Origin: Spirochaetota bacterium
GTDB taxonomy: Bacteria; Spirochaetota; UBA4802; UBA5550
Direction: 5' to 3'
NCBI GenBank assembly: GCA_016933025.1
Contig: JAFGBT010000028.1
Coordinates: 62,001 to 126,000 of the forward strand
Length of the DNA stretch: 64,000 nt
Both the position numbers and the translations under genes were made by a program. The notes beneath the pieces are model-generated. The model ran no database searches and was not told the origin of the DNA. It saw only the letters and a list, made by a program, of their open reading frames with translations. This document shows, piece after piece, positions 53,186-62,878 of the stretch; position 1 is the first letter of the stretch, and the number at the start of each line of letters is the position of its first letter.

Positions 53186-54497
53186 CAGGTTCATCAATAA
53201 CGAGAGCATGACGGATTACCGGAATTACGGCCTCGACACCGTGGGGACGCTCCTGGGCCATTTCGGCAATCCGCATCGCTCGTTCACAGCCATCCACATA
53301 ACCGGGACAAACGGCAAGGGTTCTGTGGCCCACATGCTCCACACAATTTTCAGTCGCGCCGGGTATACGGCTGGCCTCTACACCTCGCCGCACCTCCTCA
53401 AACTGAACGAACGGATACGCGTCGGGGACAACCTGATCCAGAATGACGATATCGAGAGATACCTTGATGAAATCATCGATTACGCCGATGCAGGCGGATT
53501 GAAAACCCTCACCTATTTCGACATACTTACCGTCTGTGCGTTCAGGTACTTTTACGAACGCCGAACGGATATCGCTATTGTCGAGACGGGGCTCGGCGGC
53601 AGGCTTGACTCGACAAACGTCATCACGCCCATCTCCTCGATCATCACCGATATTTCGATGGACCATGCCAATGTCCTTGGAAGAACGCTCCCGGCGATCG
53701 CTGGAGAAAAAGCCGGAATCATCAAAGAGTCCGTTCCGGTCATCACCTCCAACACCGACCCGGAGGTCATGAAGGTTATCGGCGAGGCCGCAAGCTCGAG
53801 ACAGGCCGCGCTCATTGAAATCGGCAGGGATTTCTCGGCGTGGAACGTGGAAAAGCGCGGCCCCGGGTTCGCCTACAACTATTCGATGACCGCAGGCCCG
53901 CGCGCTGAAATCAGCGGCATCGAGCTTAACCTTCCCCTCGGAAAACAGGTGGTCAACAGCTGCTGCGCGATCACGGCATGCATCATGGCCCGTCCCCAAT
54001 TCCCGGCGCTTTCCGACGACATCATCAGGAGCAGTTTGAAAACCCTTGTCATCCCGGGGAGGTTCCAGGTGCTTGCCCGCAGGCCGCTCATTATATTCGA
54101 TCCAGCGCACAACGAGGCGGCCCTCATTGAGATGATGAAACTTCTCCGCGAGAACTATTCGGACAGGGAATTTACATTTGTGCTCACCCTTATGAAGGAC
54201 AAGGATATACCGGCGATTATCTCCGTGCTCGCGGCAAACAGGACGCGTATCCTATACTGCGTCATTGACGATCCGAGGTGTTATCATCCGCCCGCCGGGG
54301 CGCCGTACGAAACGATCGTCGCCGCGGACGCCGACTCTCTGTACCCCCCTCTCGACCGGCTCATATCCGACAATTCGCTTTTCTTCTTCACCGGCTCGTT
54401 CCGCAACTATGGCGCGGCAATCGGTTATGCAGGGCACTGCTCCCGTTCCTTCCCCGGCTTTATGCCCCCTCCGCCCGAAGATGATTATCGTGTATGA
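53166..54497 (+). CDS. folC: Bifunctional dihydrofolate/folylpolyglutamate synthase
   Basis: 443 residues, Mur-ligase family. P-loop ITGTNGKGSVAHML, the SPHLLKLNERIRV motif, DSTNV and EKAGIIK are all clear; a C-terminal Mur-ligase domain follows (IIFDPAHNEAALIEMMKLL). It adds glutamate to dihydropteroate and folates. Starts inside the end of aroE. Confidence 0.94.
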   Translation: MYTDRLNRFINNESMTDYRNYGLDTVGTLLGHFGNPHRSFTAIHITGTNGKGSVAHMLHTIFSRAGYTAGLYTSPHLLKLNERIRVGDNLIQNDDIERYLDEIIDYADAGGLKTLTYFDILTVCAFRYFYERRTDIAIVETGLGGRLDSTNVITPISSIITDISMDHANVLGRTLPAIAGEKAGIIKESVPVITSNTDPEVMKVIGEAASSRQAALIEIGRDFSAWNVEKRGPGFAYNYSMTAGPRAEISGIELNLPLGKQVVNSCCAITACIMARPQFPALSDDIIRSSLKTLVIPGRFQVLARRPLIIFDPAHNEAALIEMMKLLRENYSDREFTFVLTLMKDKDIPAIISVLAANRTRILYCVIDDPRCYHPPAGAPYETIVAADADSLYPPLDRLISDNSLFFFTGSFRNYGAAIGYAGHCSRSFPGFMPPPPEDDYRV

Positions 54498-54549
54498 CGC
54501 CGCCTCACCCCTCTCATGCAAATGTTTTTCTCGCAGCGCCAAATTGTTC

Positions 54550-54578
54550 TTGAAATTCGTCGACCCCGCGCCTATCCT
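54550..54578 (+). promoter_or_regulatory. Candidate internal promoter
   Basis: TTGAAA at 54550-54555 and TATCCT at 54573-54578 with a 17-base spacer, in the 109-base gap after folC. It would allow the next three genes to be transcribed separately from aroE-folC. Confidence 0.3.
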
Positions 54579-54606
54579 AACGTAATTAATCGCGGGATAT
54601 ACTGCC

Positions 54607-55518
54607 ATGGCCCACAGCGACATCGACGTCCTCCTCGATCAGATCAGGGACACTATAAAGGCCCGGTCCGACGGCCTGCTTTCCCTTGAGAAGACAAGGG
54701 ACGCCTATAACAAGCTGCTCTCCCGCTACCGTAAGTTGGAGAAGAAATATATCTCCGAGCAGACCGGCGCCTTTCTCAAGGGCCTCCTCTTCCAGCACAA
54801 CCGTCTTAACGGCGCGAACCTGACCGCTATTTTCCACCTGGAAAATAACGTGCCCGTCCCCCTGGCCTTTGCGGGCGACAGGATACTGCTGGCTGCCGCT
54901 CCCGAGCTGATAGCACGGGAGCTTCCCTCCCTTAAAGACGACGCCGCATCCAGAGTCAAGCTTGGCGAGGCAACAGGGCAGACCTTTTCCCTGGCTCTGA
55001 AGAAAATTGAAGTCGGCAGGGACACCATCGTTGTGGTCGCCGTAACTTCCACGACGGCATTTGACCTTGGCGACTTTGAATATCTTGCCGAGCTATTGAA
55101 GATCGTCTATACCAAGAACTTCGAGTTCTTTTCACCCGTGATGCTCAACTACATGAACGATATATCCGCCGAGATATCGAGAATTTTCAACACAGGCAAA
55201 GACGGACCGATCCATGCCGATCATTTCCATTTATACAGTCCGCCCGGAACCTTTACACACGCCGGGATATACAGCCTTATTGAATTCTCAAATTTTGTTG
55301 TCAGCACACTGAAAAACACCTACCCGGCGAGCGCTCATATTTTCGCCCTTTCCCTCGTGACCTTCCTGGTCCTCTATGACGAGAAGACGAGCCAGGGCCT
55401 CGCGATCAAACAAAACAAGATCGATTTCCACTATCACGGCAACAACATCCCGTACAAGGTGCTCCATTCGGTGATCGACTCGCCGCAATCATTATACCTT
55501 TTCATCGAGAAGTTATAG
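54607..55518 (+). CDS. Uncharacterised protein with N-terminal coiled coil
   Basis: 303 residues. Residues 1-60 form a coiled coil (DVLLDQIRDTIKARSDGLLSLEKTRDAYNKLLSRYRKLEKKY-type heptads). The remainder resembles a GAF/roadblock-like alpha/beta fold (IFHLENNVPVPLAFAG; IVVVAVTSTTAFDLGDFEYLAEL), but I cannot name the family. No membrane segment or signal peptide. Between folC and a LOG-family gene. Confidence 0.6.
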   Translation: MAHSDIDVLLDQIRDTIKARSDGLLSLEKTRDAYNKLLSRYRKLEKKYISEQTGAFLKGLLFQHNRLNGANLTAIFHLENNVPVPLAFAGDRILLAAAPELIARELPSLKDDAASRVKLGEATGQTFSLALKKIEVGRDTIVVVAVTSTTAFDLGDFEYLAELLKIVYTKNFEFFSPVMLNYMNDISAEISRIFNTGKDGPIHADHFHLYSPPGTFTHAGIYSLIEFSNFVVSTLKNTYPASAHIFALSLVTFLVLYDEKTSQGLAIKQNKIDFHYHGNNIPYKVLHSVIDSPQSLYLFIEKL

Positions 55519-55550
55519 CACGCCGCGGCACGGCAGGACGGAGAAGCAAC

Positions 55551-56060
55551 ATGAGGAAAAAGCAGGTCACGGTTATAGGATCATCCGATGAAAACGCTCA
55601 TTCCGAAGAGGCCCGCGCCATCGGCGCATTCATCGCGAAAAACGGCTTCGTGCTAATCACCGGCGGACGGGGAGGCGTCATGGAGGCCGCATCCCGCGGT
55701 GCCATGGAGCAGGGAGGCACCGTCATAGGCATACTGCCGGGCGAGGACCCCGGCGGGGCAAACCGGTATTGTTCGGTGGTAATCCCGACGGGAATAGGGT
55801 TCGCGCGAAACGCCGTGAACATCCTCGCGGCTGACATTGTAGTCGCCATAGGCGGCAGGTCCGGTACGCTCTCAGAACTCGCCTATGCCAGGATATACGG
55901 CAAACCCGTCGTGTGCTGCACCTTCGCCGGTGGGTGGAGCGCGGAATTCCCCCGCGTGAAGGTCTACGACTACCGCTACCGGGATGGTGAGATGATGATT
56001 GCATCGAACGTGGAAGAGGCCTGCAGCGCAATCGGAAAATTACTCGGCCTCGGCCGGTGA
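55551..56060 (+). CDS. LOG-family protein (TIGR00725-type)
   Basis: 169 residues with the Rossmann-like LOG signatures VITGGRGGVMEAASRGAMEQGGTVIGILPGE and GGRSGTLSELAYARIYGKPVV, matching the short TIGR00725-type cytokinin-riboside phosphohydrolase-like proteins. The GGRSGTLSE corresponds to the family PGGxGTxxE motif with Arg and Ser substituted, as in this subgroup. Nucleotide-monophosphate hydrolysis is likely but unproven. Confidence 0.85.
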   Translation: MRKKQVTVIGSSDENAHSEEARAIGAFIAKNGFVLITGGRGGVMEAASRGAMEQGGTVIGILPGEDPGGANRYCSVVIPTGIGFARNAVNILAADIVVAIGGRSGTLSELAYARIYGKPVVCCTFAGGWSAEFPRVKVYDYRYRDGEMMIASNVEEACSAIGKLLGLGR

Positions 56061-56083
56061 TATCTGCATACTGAGGGGGTACC

Positions 56084-56458
56084 ATGCTCCGAGAAGTGGA
56101 AGATGTCGCACAGAAAGAGGACCATGTCTTCAGACGCTGGTTCGTCGATGACGACCTCGAATTGATCGTCTGGCACGACGCGGAAAAACGGGAAATTACC
56201 GGGTTTCAGCTCTGCTATGATCTACAAAGGAATGAACATGCCTTTACCTGGGAAAAACCTGGCTTGTTGACCCATAATAAAATCGACGACAGGAGAGCAA
56301 CGATGGGCCACCCGGCCACGCCCGTTCTTGTTGCCGATGGTGAATTCCCCTATACCCGGATTATCCGCAAATTCAGGGAAAGGAGCGCCCAGGTCGAAAA
56401 AACGATCGTGGATCTTGTAATTGAAAAGCTCTCGGAATATGCAGGCCCGAAAAGTTGA
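56084..56458 (+). CDS. Conserved small protein, unknown function
   Basis: 124 residues, acidic, no membrane segment. It contains HVFRRWFVDDDLELIVWHD and FQLCYDLQRNEHAFTW, then a basic C-terminal helix (EKTIVDLVIEKLSEYAG). Same strand as the LOG gene, 23 bases after it. Stop is six bases from the convergent gpsA-fusion stop. Family not recognised. Confidence 0.6.
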   Translation: MLREVEDVAQKEDHVFRRWFVDDDLELIVWHDAEKREITGFQLCYDLQRNEHAFTWEKPGLLTHNKIDDRRATMGHPATPVLVADGEFPYTRIIRKFRERSAQVEKTIVDLVIEKLSEYAGPKS

Positions 56459-56464
56459 TCGAGG

Positions 56465-58777
56465 TCATCCAAGCATCCGGGAGAAATACGCGACCCGATC
56501 GGGGCTGACAGCCGTGACGACGCCGTTCTCCTCCCCGACTATGCCTGAGTTCTCGAGAAACCTCAGACCGGCTTTAACGGTTTTCTGGGGACTGTACTCG
56601 AAGTCCCGTCCCGCGCGACGCATGTAATCCCTCGCCAGCATTGCGAGTTCATCGCGCGTCGCCCTGAACTCCTTTTCCGCCAGCACCCTGCAAACGATAT
56701 AGTGAGGAAATATTTTACGGTCCTTTCCCATAGTGCCTGCGATCACCGCGGGAAGATCCTTTATCATCTGGAACTGTTTCGTGTATTCCGACAGGTAGAT
56801 CGGCCTTGAGAAATTGACCCGGATCACATCGGCAAGCATCCCGACATAGGAGACGTAACCGCCGCTGAATTCCGTCTCGCCCCGCCGGTACGATATCTCC
56901 ACGGGTACCAGGGCCATTTCCACCGTGTGCCGGTACATCGATTCGGTAACGGCCGATATGAATTCGTCAACCTCCGGCTCGCCATCCTTCCGTATCCCCT
57001 GGAAATAGAGGACAGGTACGCCATGTCCGGCCAGGATTGAAATATACTGCCGGAGCGTCTCCCGGTATACGGGGTTCTCTATCATAGACCTATCCACGAT
57101 GAAGCCGCCGCATCGCTTCAACAAAAATAGATCGCGCGCGCTTGTGACATCGGAGCTGACGAAGAAACGCGGGAATGGGAGGCGTTTCCTGAAAATAGCC
57201 AGAATTGCCGCCAGTGAATCGGAGACGCTCCCCCGGGTTGCTATGTAGAGGACATTGACGGTCCTTCTGATGCCGTTGATCTCGCCGACCTTCCCAGATG
57301 TCAGCAACCGCCTTTTTTTACCGAAGAAGGTGCTGATAGCCCCGACAATTGTCAGTATCAGCAGGAATATCGTTTTAAATGCGGGATTGAAGTTGTCCAT
57401 GATACGGTCGGCATACATGCCGGCGAGACTACGAACCGATTCTTCGTAGCTTCCCTCATTCAGGCGGCTGATAACGCCCTCCTCTCCCCGGCCGGACGAT
57501 GAGAGGCCCCCGCGGCCCTGCATCTCCCTCAGCTTCCCGATAACGCCAGCCGGATCGTAGGGTAGTACGTTGTTGCCCTGTTTCGCCATGAATTGATCGA
57601 GCGTTCTTGAAATAATCGTCTCGCGGAAGATTTTCCCGGTAACCGACTCGAGGCCTTTTTTCTTCTCTGATATGCGGATTTTTGTGCTGTGGTATATTTC
57701 GCTGAAATTGTCGGGATTCTTGATCGTCTCGATGAGCAGCGAGGGATCCTTCTTGTTAAGCAAGACCTCGTACAGTGCGCGGTATACCGGTATCGATATA
57801 TCCGCCTTCCCGGCGAGTTCTATCAGCGGCTCGATGGCATAGGCGCCCTCTGCCAGGTAGTGCAGCTTGCCGCTCATCCGCTCTATCACGCTTTCGGGCC
57901 TGATCCTCAGGACGACCCGGTCCCACAGGTCCAGTGTCTTTCCTTTCCTCATGATCTGGCCCGCTATGTCCCTACCGAAACGCCGGTTCCTGCTGTGGCG
58001 GCTGAGCGCCGTCGCAACCAGGTCGCCGAGTCCCGAGATATCCATCATCTTCTCTTCACTGATGCCGAACAACTTCCCCAGGCGGACCATTTCCTTCAGG
58101 GCCTCGGCGATGAGCGCACCAGCAAGGTTGTCGCCGCACCGGGGAAGGACGCTGATCATCCCGGCGGCAATGGCAGCCGGGTTCTTGAGCGTACCACCGA
58201 CCTCGACCGCCCGGATATCGTCGGTCTCGCGGCAGCTGAGAGAGCTTGAGGTGAGGATGCGCGCAATTACGCCCCTGGATTCGGCCGAGAGGCTCCCGGC
58301 ATTCAGGCAGGTATGGAAAAACTGCGACACCTCTTCGGCATGGCTCGGGCCCGATATGGCTACGATCCTTCCCCGTACAGAGGGAATAGCCCGCTCCATG
58401 GCCTGGGATATCGTGAGAACCTCGTTCTGGACTCTGCAAAAACCCTTGGTAAGAAATCCAACGTGCATATCCCCCGTGATGAACCTCGCCATCTTCTGGG
58501 AGACTTCATACGCAACTTTTGAGGGAGTGGCGAGGATTACCACGTCCGCACCCTCAACCGCATTTTTTAGTTCATGAACCGCCCGTACGTTCAGGGGGAG
58601 CTTGACCCCAGGCAGGAACTCGCTGTTTTCATGGCGGGAATTAATTGACGAGACCACTGATCGCTCGTGAGCCCAGAGCGTAACCGTCATGTGAGGTTTG
58701 GACTCCGCGATATCCCTGGCAACCGCGGTACCCCACGAGCCGGCACCGATAATCGCGACTGATTTGATTTGGCGCAT
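56465..58777 (-). CDS. gpsA: GpsA fused to a PlsB-like acyltransferase domain
   Basis: 770 residues, more than twice a normal GpsA. Residues 1-350 are a full NAD(P)H-dependent glycerol-3-phosphate dehydrogenase: GAGSWGTA, Lys111 (LTKGF), Lys198 (GGTLKNPAA), Asp252 (SGLGDLVATALSRHSRNRRFG). After a linker and a hydrophobic stretch (467-487), residues about 505-640 align by eye with PlsB: VNVLYIATRGSVSD for motif I, GGFIVDR for motif II, LYFQGIRKDGEPE for motif III and LVPVEISY for motif IV. The catalytic His (HX4D) appears replaced (Arg515 before Asp520) and the motif III Glu by Gln593. So the dehydrogenase should be active but the acyltransferase may not be. Third gene after dnaG and rpoD. Confidence 0.8.
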   Translation of the reverse strand: MRQIKSVAIIGAGSWGTAVARDIAESKPHMTVTLWAHERSVVSSINSRHENSEFLPGVKLPLNVRAVHELKNAVEGADVVILATPSKVAYEVSQKMARFITGDMHVGFLTKGFCRVQNEVLTISQAMERAIPSVRGRIVAISGPSHAEEVSQFFHTCLNAGSLSAESRGVIARILTSSSLSCRETDDIRAVEVGGTLKNPAAIAAGMISVLPRCGDNLAGALIAEALKEMVRLGKLFGISEEKMMDISGLGDLVATALSRHSRNRRFGRDIAGQIMRKGKTLDLWDRVVLRIRPESVIERMSGKLHYLAEGAYAIEPLIELAGKADISIPVYRALYEVLLNKKDPSLLIETIKNPDNFSEIYHSTKIRISEKKKGLESVTGKIFRETIISRTLDQFMAKQGNNVLPYDPAGVIGKLREMQGRGGLSSSGRGEEGVISRLNEGSYEESVRSLAGMYADRIMDNFNPAFKTIFLLILTIVGAISTFFGKKRRLLTSGKVGEINGIRRTVNVLYIATRGSVSDSLAAILAIFRKRLPFPRFFVSSDVTSARDLFLLKRCGGFIVDRSMIENPVYRETLRQYISILAGHGVPVLYFQGIRKDGEPEVDEFISAVTESMYRHTVEMALVPVEISYRRGETEFSGGYVSYVGMLADVIRVNFSRPIYLSEYTKQFQMIKDLPAVIAGTMGKDRKIFPHYIVCRVLAEKEFRATRDELAMLARDYMRRAGRDFEYSPQKTVKAGLRFLENSGIVGEENGVVTAVSPDRVAYFSRMLG

Positions 58778-58840
58778 CTCTTCCCTGTGTCACATCAGAT
58801 AGTTTATGAATTTACCGCGATTACCGCGAACGACGGGGTA

Positions 58841-60610
58841 TTAGACGTGGTCCAGATAATCCTTCAATTTCCGGGCCCTGGTCGGGTGCCTCAGCCGCCT
58901 AAGCGCCTTGGCCTCGATCTGCCTGATCCGCTCCCGGGTAACCTTGAAGACATACCCGACTTCCTCAAGAGTGTGCGAGTATCCGTCATCCAGTCCGAAC
59001 CTCATCCGAATGACCTTCTGCTCCCTGGCCGGGAGCGTGGAGAGAACCGTGTTGATCTGCTCCGACAGAAGCCGGTAGGCCGCGGTGTTTGCCGGCGAAT
59101 CCACCTCTTTATCCTCGATAAAATCACCGAGAAGGGAATCCTCCTCCTCCCCGACCGGAGTCTCGAGGGATATCGGTTCCCGCGCGACGTTCTTGACGGC
59201 CTTAACCTTGCCGACTACCCAGCCCAGTCGGTCGGAGAGCTCCTCCGGGCTCGGCTCACGGCCGAATTCCTGCTGGAAGAGCCTGGTCTCCCGCATTACC
59301 TTGTTTATCTGCTCGATCATGTGCACCGGGACCCGTATAGTCCTCGCCTGGTCGGATATGGCCCTGGTGATGGCCTGTCGTATCCACCATGTCGCGTAGG
59401 TTGAAAACTTGTATCCCTTCTTGTATTCGAATTTATCGACCGCCTTTATGAGTCCTATGTTGCCTTCCTGTATAAGGTCGAAAAAATGCATGCCGCGGTT
59501 CGCGTATTTTTTTGCGATCGAGACCACCAGACGAAGGTTGGCGTTTATCAGCTCCTTCTTTGCAACAGAAATCTTCTTCTGTCCCGAGTTGATCTGGCTC
59601 CCCCAATCCATGATGTCATCGGCGGTCGCCCCGGCTTCCTGCTCGATTCGTCGGATCTTCCGCTCATTGTTCCTGACGTTCTTTATCACATCAAGAAGTT
59701 CATCCTTGTTCTTCAGACCCAGCTCCTTCACGATCTTCGTAACGGTCTCGCCCTTTTCCAGCTTGCGGGCCATATGCTTCAGCTCCTTGAGCTCCTTGGC
59801 GTACTTGTTCTCAATCTCGGTGAAAAATTCGTATGTCTCCTGTATGCGCGCGACCATCGACTTTATCTTTGCCGACAGCTTGTTGACCTCATTGTCGTTT
59901 ATCTCCAGGCGGCGGATGGTCTTGTTGATCACTTCCTTGGCGGTGTTTATTCTTTCACGTAACTCTTCGGCCTTTTTCGACTCCGGATCGACCTTCTTCA
60001 GCTTATTGCCGGTCTGGATCATCCGGTTGTCTTCATCGATGATGACCTTCATGGTCTCGTGGAACTTCTTTTCTAGCTTGTCCAGGTCCACCGATGAAAA
60101 GTAATAAAGCCGGTTGACCTTGAGCACGTCGGTGAGTTTGATCTTTCCGCTCTTGATCTTGGAATAATTCTTGATAAGGTCGTTGATGAGGAGAGAAGAA
60201 TTATAGACCGTCTCCTCGATCAGGATCTCTCCGTCCTCTATCCTTTTAGCGAGGTCGACCTCCTGGTCGCCCGAGAGGAGGGAAACCTTGCCGATCTCCT
60301 TCAGGTAGAGACGAATCGGGTCGTCGACATGGGACGTCTCGGTCTGGGTGGAGACATTTTTTTTCGACGGGCCGGCGCTCTTCTTCTTCACGCCCGGCAG
60401 GGACTGGTCTTTCCTGCTCGATTCCTCGACGACCTCTATCCCCAACTGGTTCAGCAAAATAAATACGTCGTCTATCTTTTCCGAATTAAGCAGCTTGTCC
60501 GGGAGTATGTCATTTATCTCGTCATAGGTGATCTCGCCGTTCTGCTTGCCCAGCTCGATCAGTTTTTTGACTTCCGGAACGGCGTCCAGCGTCATCTCTT
60601 TCTTGCTCAT
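58841..60610 (-). CDS. rpoD: Primary sigma factor RpoD (sigma 70)
   Basis: 589 residues. Region 1.1 at the N-terminus, region 1.2 ([18 protein letters not shown]), a long non-conserved insert with coiled-coil character, then regions 2.1-2.4 ([37 protein letters not shown] ... [14 protein letters not shown]), region 3 and region 4 ([28 protein letters not shown]). It recognises housekeeping promoters such as the TTGACA/TATAAT-like ones in this window. Downstream of dnaG by 80 bases. Confidence 0.98.
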   Translation of the reverse strand: MSKKEMTLDAVPEVKKLIELGKQNGEITYDEINDILPDKLLNSEKIDDVFILLNQLGIEVVEESSRKDQSLPGVKKKSAGPSKKNVSTQTETSHVDDPIRLYLKEIGKVSLLSGDQEVDLAKRIEDGEILIEETVYNSSLLINDLIKNYSKIKSGKIKLTDVLKVNRLYYFSSVDLDKLEKKFHETMKVIIDEDNRMIQTGNKLKKVDPESKKAEELRERINTAKEVINKTIRRLEINDNEVNKLSAKIKSMVARIQETYEFFTEIENKYAKELKELKHMARKLEKGETVTKIVKELGLKNKDELLDVIKNVRNNERKIRRIEQEAGATADDIMDWGSQINSGQKKISVAKKELINANLRLVVSIAKKYANRGMHFFDLIQEGNIGLIKAVDKFEYKKGYKFSTYATWWIRQAITRAISDQARTIRVPVHMIEQINKVMRETRLFQQEFGREPSPEELSDRLGWVVGKVKAVKNVAREPISLETPVGEEEDSLLGDFIEDKEVDSPANTAAYRLLSEQINTVLSTLPAREQKVIRMRFGLDDGYSHTLEEVGYVFKVTRERIRQIEAKALRRLRHPTRARKLKDYLDHV

Positions 60611-60690
60611 GGTGCTATCCTATCCTCGCAGTATATATAGTCTGATATATTCTTCTATTAAATGTTACCGGCCAGCCACCCGTCCCGCGC

Positions 60691-62460
60691 CTACATGAAT
60701 TTGTTGTAAATATAACTGGATAGCTTCTCTTTCTCCCTTCTCAGAACCTCTATTTCAGTTATATACTGGTGTGAATTCCCGTCGGGCGACGACTTAATGA
60801 GACCGGCGTATTTATCTATCTTATCGTCAATTTCACGTACTTTCATGTTAATATAAATTTCCGTGTACGCCGCCCCCGGGTTCACCACGGAATATTCGCT
60901 GTTGAACACCTGATTCAAAAAATCCATTTCCGGTCCGGAGGAGAAAAAGTCAAATATTTTATCTATGGAAAATTGCGGATCGGACTGATACAGCTCCGTT
61001 ATCTTCTTGAGGATGTTGCGCGACAGTCCGTCAGCTATTTCGTTGATGTTGTAATCGATTACCGCCTTCTCGATCAGCTCCGGATAGTTGCATACCAGCT
61101 TTATCAAATCACGATAGCTCCTGGTGAGAAAATCCGCCTGTTCGCTTTTGACCGCTTGTGCGCTTCTGGCCGGAGGTGTCTCCTGCCTGTTCAGGTAGTT
61201 CCTGAAATCGGCCCGCACCGAGTTCTCGTCGACGTCCAGAAGGGAGCTTATCTTCTTTAAATACACCCCTCGCTCGGTCTCCAGCTTGATGTCCCGTATC
61301 ACCCCGAACAGCTGCAGGAGCGTGTTCACCCTGCCGATGTTTTCATAATTGTCCATAATACGATCGATCCGGAAATCGACCGGCTTCAAAGCCTTGTCGA
61401 CCACAGCCATGAATTCGCGCGGGCCCTTCAGGGTGATGTAATCAAAGGGATCTCCTTCGGGAAGCATGCCAATTTTAATCCTGACATTCGTGTCCTCCGA
61501 AATGTCAAGCGAGCGCACGGCCGCCTTCATACCGGCCGAATCGGCGTCGAACAGGTAGACGATCTCGTTGCAGTAGTGGCCCAAAAGCTTTATCTGCTCC
61601 GCCGTGATGGCAGTACCGAGGGGCGCGACCACATTGCGAATAGCGGCCTGGTGGCACCCGATCACATCAAGGTACCCTTCGACGACAATTGCCCGGTCCA
61701 TTTCCCTGATCGCATCACGTGCGCGGTCCAGCCCGTAGAGAACGTTCCGTTTCTTGAAGACATTCGACTCCGGCGAGTTGAGGTACTTGCGCGGGTCGTC
61801 GCCGATGGTCCTGCCGCCGAAGGCTATCACCTTCCCGTTGATGTCGAAAATGGGGAACATGATCCGGTTCCGGAAAACGTCATAGTATCGCCGTGCGCCC
61901 TTCTGGCTCTGCTTGATCAGTCCAGCGCTCTCGGCTATATCGGCATCCCTCTTGGACTTGATTATGCCTGCCGAGAGAAAATCCCATGAATCGGGTGCAT
62001 ACCCGATCATGAAATCCTCGATGCTCTTCATTGAAATCCCTCGTGCTGTTATATACGACAATCCCTTTTTATCGGGCGGGGTAGCGATATGCGCATGATA
62101 GTGGTCCATGGCGGCGCGGTTGAGGCGGTGCAATGCCTCGATTATGGCCGAATCCCCTTTTTTTTCGTCCCTGATCGCCACCCCGACAAGGTCGGCGACG
62201 AATTTTACGCTCTCCGGAAACTCAAGCCGTTCTATCTTTGAAATGAAATTGAAAATATTGCCGCCCGTATGGCAGCCGAAACAGTAAAATATCTGCTTTT
62301 CGGGAGAAACGGAAAACGATGGCGTCTTCTCCCGGTGAAAGGGGCACAGCCCTATGTAGTTTTTGCCTTTCTTCTTCAGCGAAGGGACATACCGCTTGAT
62401 AACATCCTGAATGACAACCTTATCGCGGATCAAATCAAGGGTTTCAGGTGGAATATACAA
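60691..62460 (-). CDS. dnaG: DNA primase DnaG
   Basis: About 589 residues. CHC2 zinc-binding domain (LCPFHREKTPSFSV ... IFYCFGCHTGGN), catalytic core with VEGYLDVIGCHQAAIRNVVAPLGTA and the TOPRIM Asp residues in YLFDADSAG, and a C-terminal DnaB-binding helical domain. Start uncertain: TTG at 62460 with CGGGG upstream is preferred; a GTG at 62475 is possible. With rpoD it forms part of the macromolecular synthesis operon; rpsU is not adjacent. Confidence 0.95.
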   Translation of the reverse strand: MYIPPETLDLIRDKVVIQDVIKRYVPSLKKKGKNYIGLCPFHREKTPSFSVSPEKQIFYCFGCHTGGNIFNFISKIERLEFPESVKFVADLVGVAIRDEKKGDSAIIEALHRLNRAAMDHYHAHIATPPDKKGLSYITARGISMKSIEDFMIGYAPDSWDFLSAGIIKSKRDADIAESAGLIKQSQKGARRYYDVFRNRIMFPIFDINGKVIAFGGRTIGDDPRKYLNSPESNVFKKRNVLYGLDRARDAIREMDRAIVVEGYLDVIGCHQAAIRNVVAPLGTAITAEQIKLLGHYCNEIVYLFDADSAGMKAAVRSLDISEDTNVRIKIGMLPEGDPFDYITLKGPREFMAVVDKALKPVDFRIDRIMDNYENIGRVNTLLQLFGVIRDIKLETERGVYLKKISSLLDVDENSVRADFRNYLNRQETPPARSAQAVKSEQADFLTRSYRDLIKLVCNYPELIEKAVIDYNINEIADGLSRNILKKITELYQSDPQFSIDKIFDFFSSGPEMDFLNQVFNSEYSVVNPGAAYTEIYINMKVREIDDKIDKYAGLIKSSPDGNSHQYITEIEVLRREKEKLSSYIYNKFM

Positions 62461-62878
62461 TGTAACCCCGCACACAATATAATATCACGCACAGACCCGC
62501 ACCTGCAAATCCGGGAATCATTGCAGTTAACTATCATCAATTTACTTGGACTGCCGCTAACCCCGGGACAATGACACTGAAATCGCGCAGAGGTATCCTT
62601 TTGATATAACTGTGCAGATGATTCGTTTTCTTTTTATCTAATAGATAACAAAAAAACAAACCTGCGTCAATAGCTCACTAAAAATATTTAATATTTATAT
62701 GAAAAATTGTCTATAAAAAATAATAAATTCAACTAAAACCTGTCGATATGTATATTGTGTCATGTCCGCAGGCATATTGATCGGACATAATATTTTTTCC
62801 GGGCTGGATAAAAAACCTTTTACATAATCAGCAGACTATTATTGAAATATCCTTCACCATACTGCGAGCGAGGTCCTC
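62461..62878. other. Divergent intergenic region, dnaG to hydrolase (418 bp)
   Basis: AT-rich. It contains a short dyad ATGTCCG/CGGACAT at 62762-62768 and 62782-62788, which could be an operator. No clear promoter could be fixed for either gene and no small gene is evident. Confidence 0.35.
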
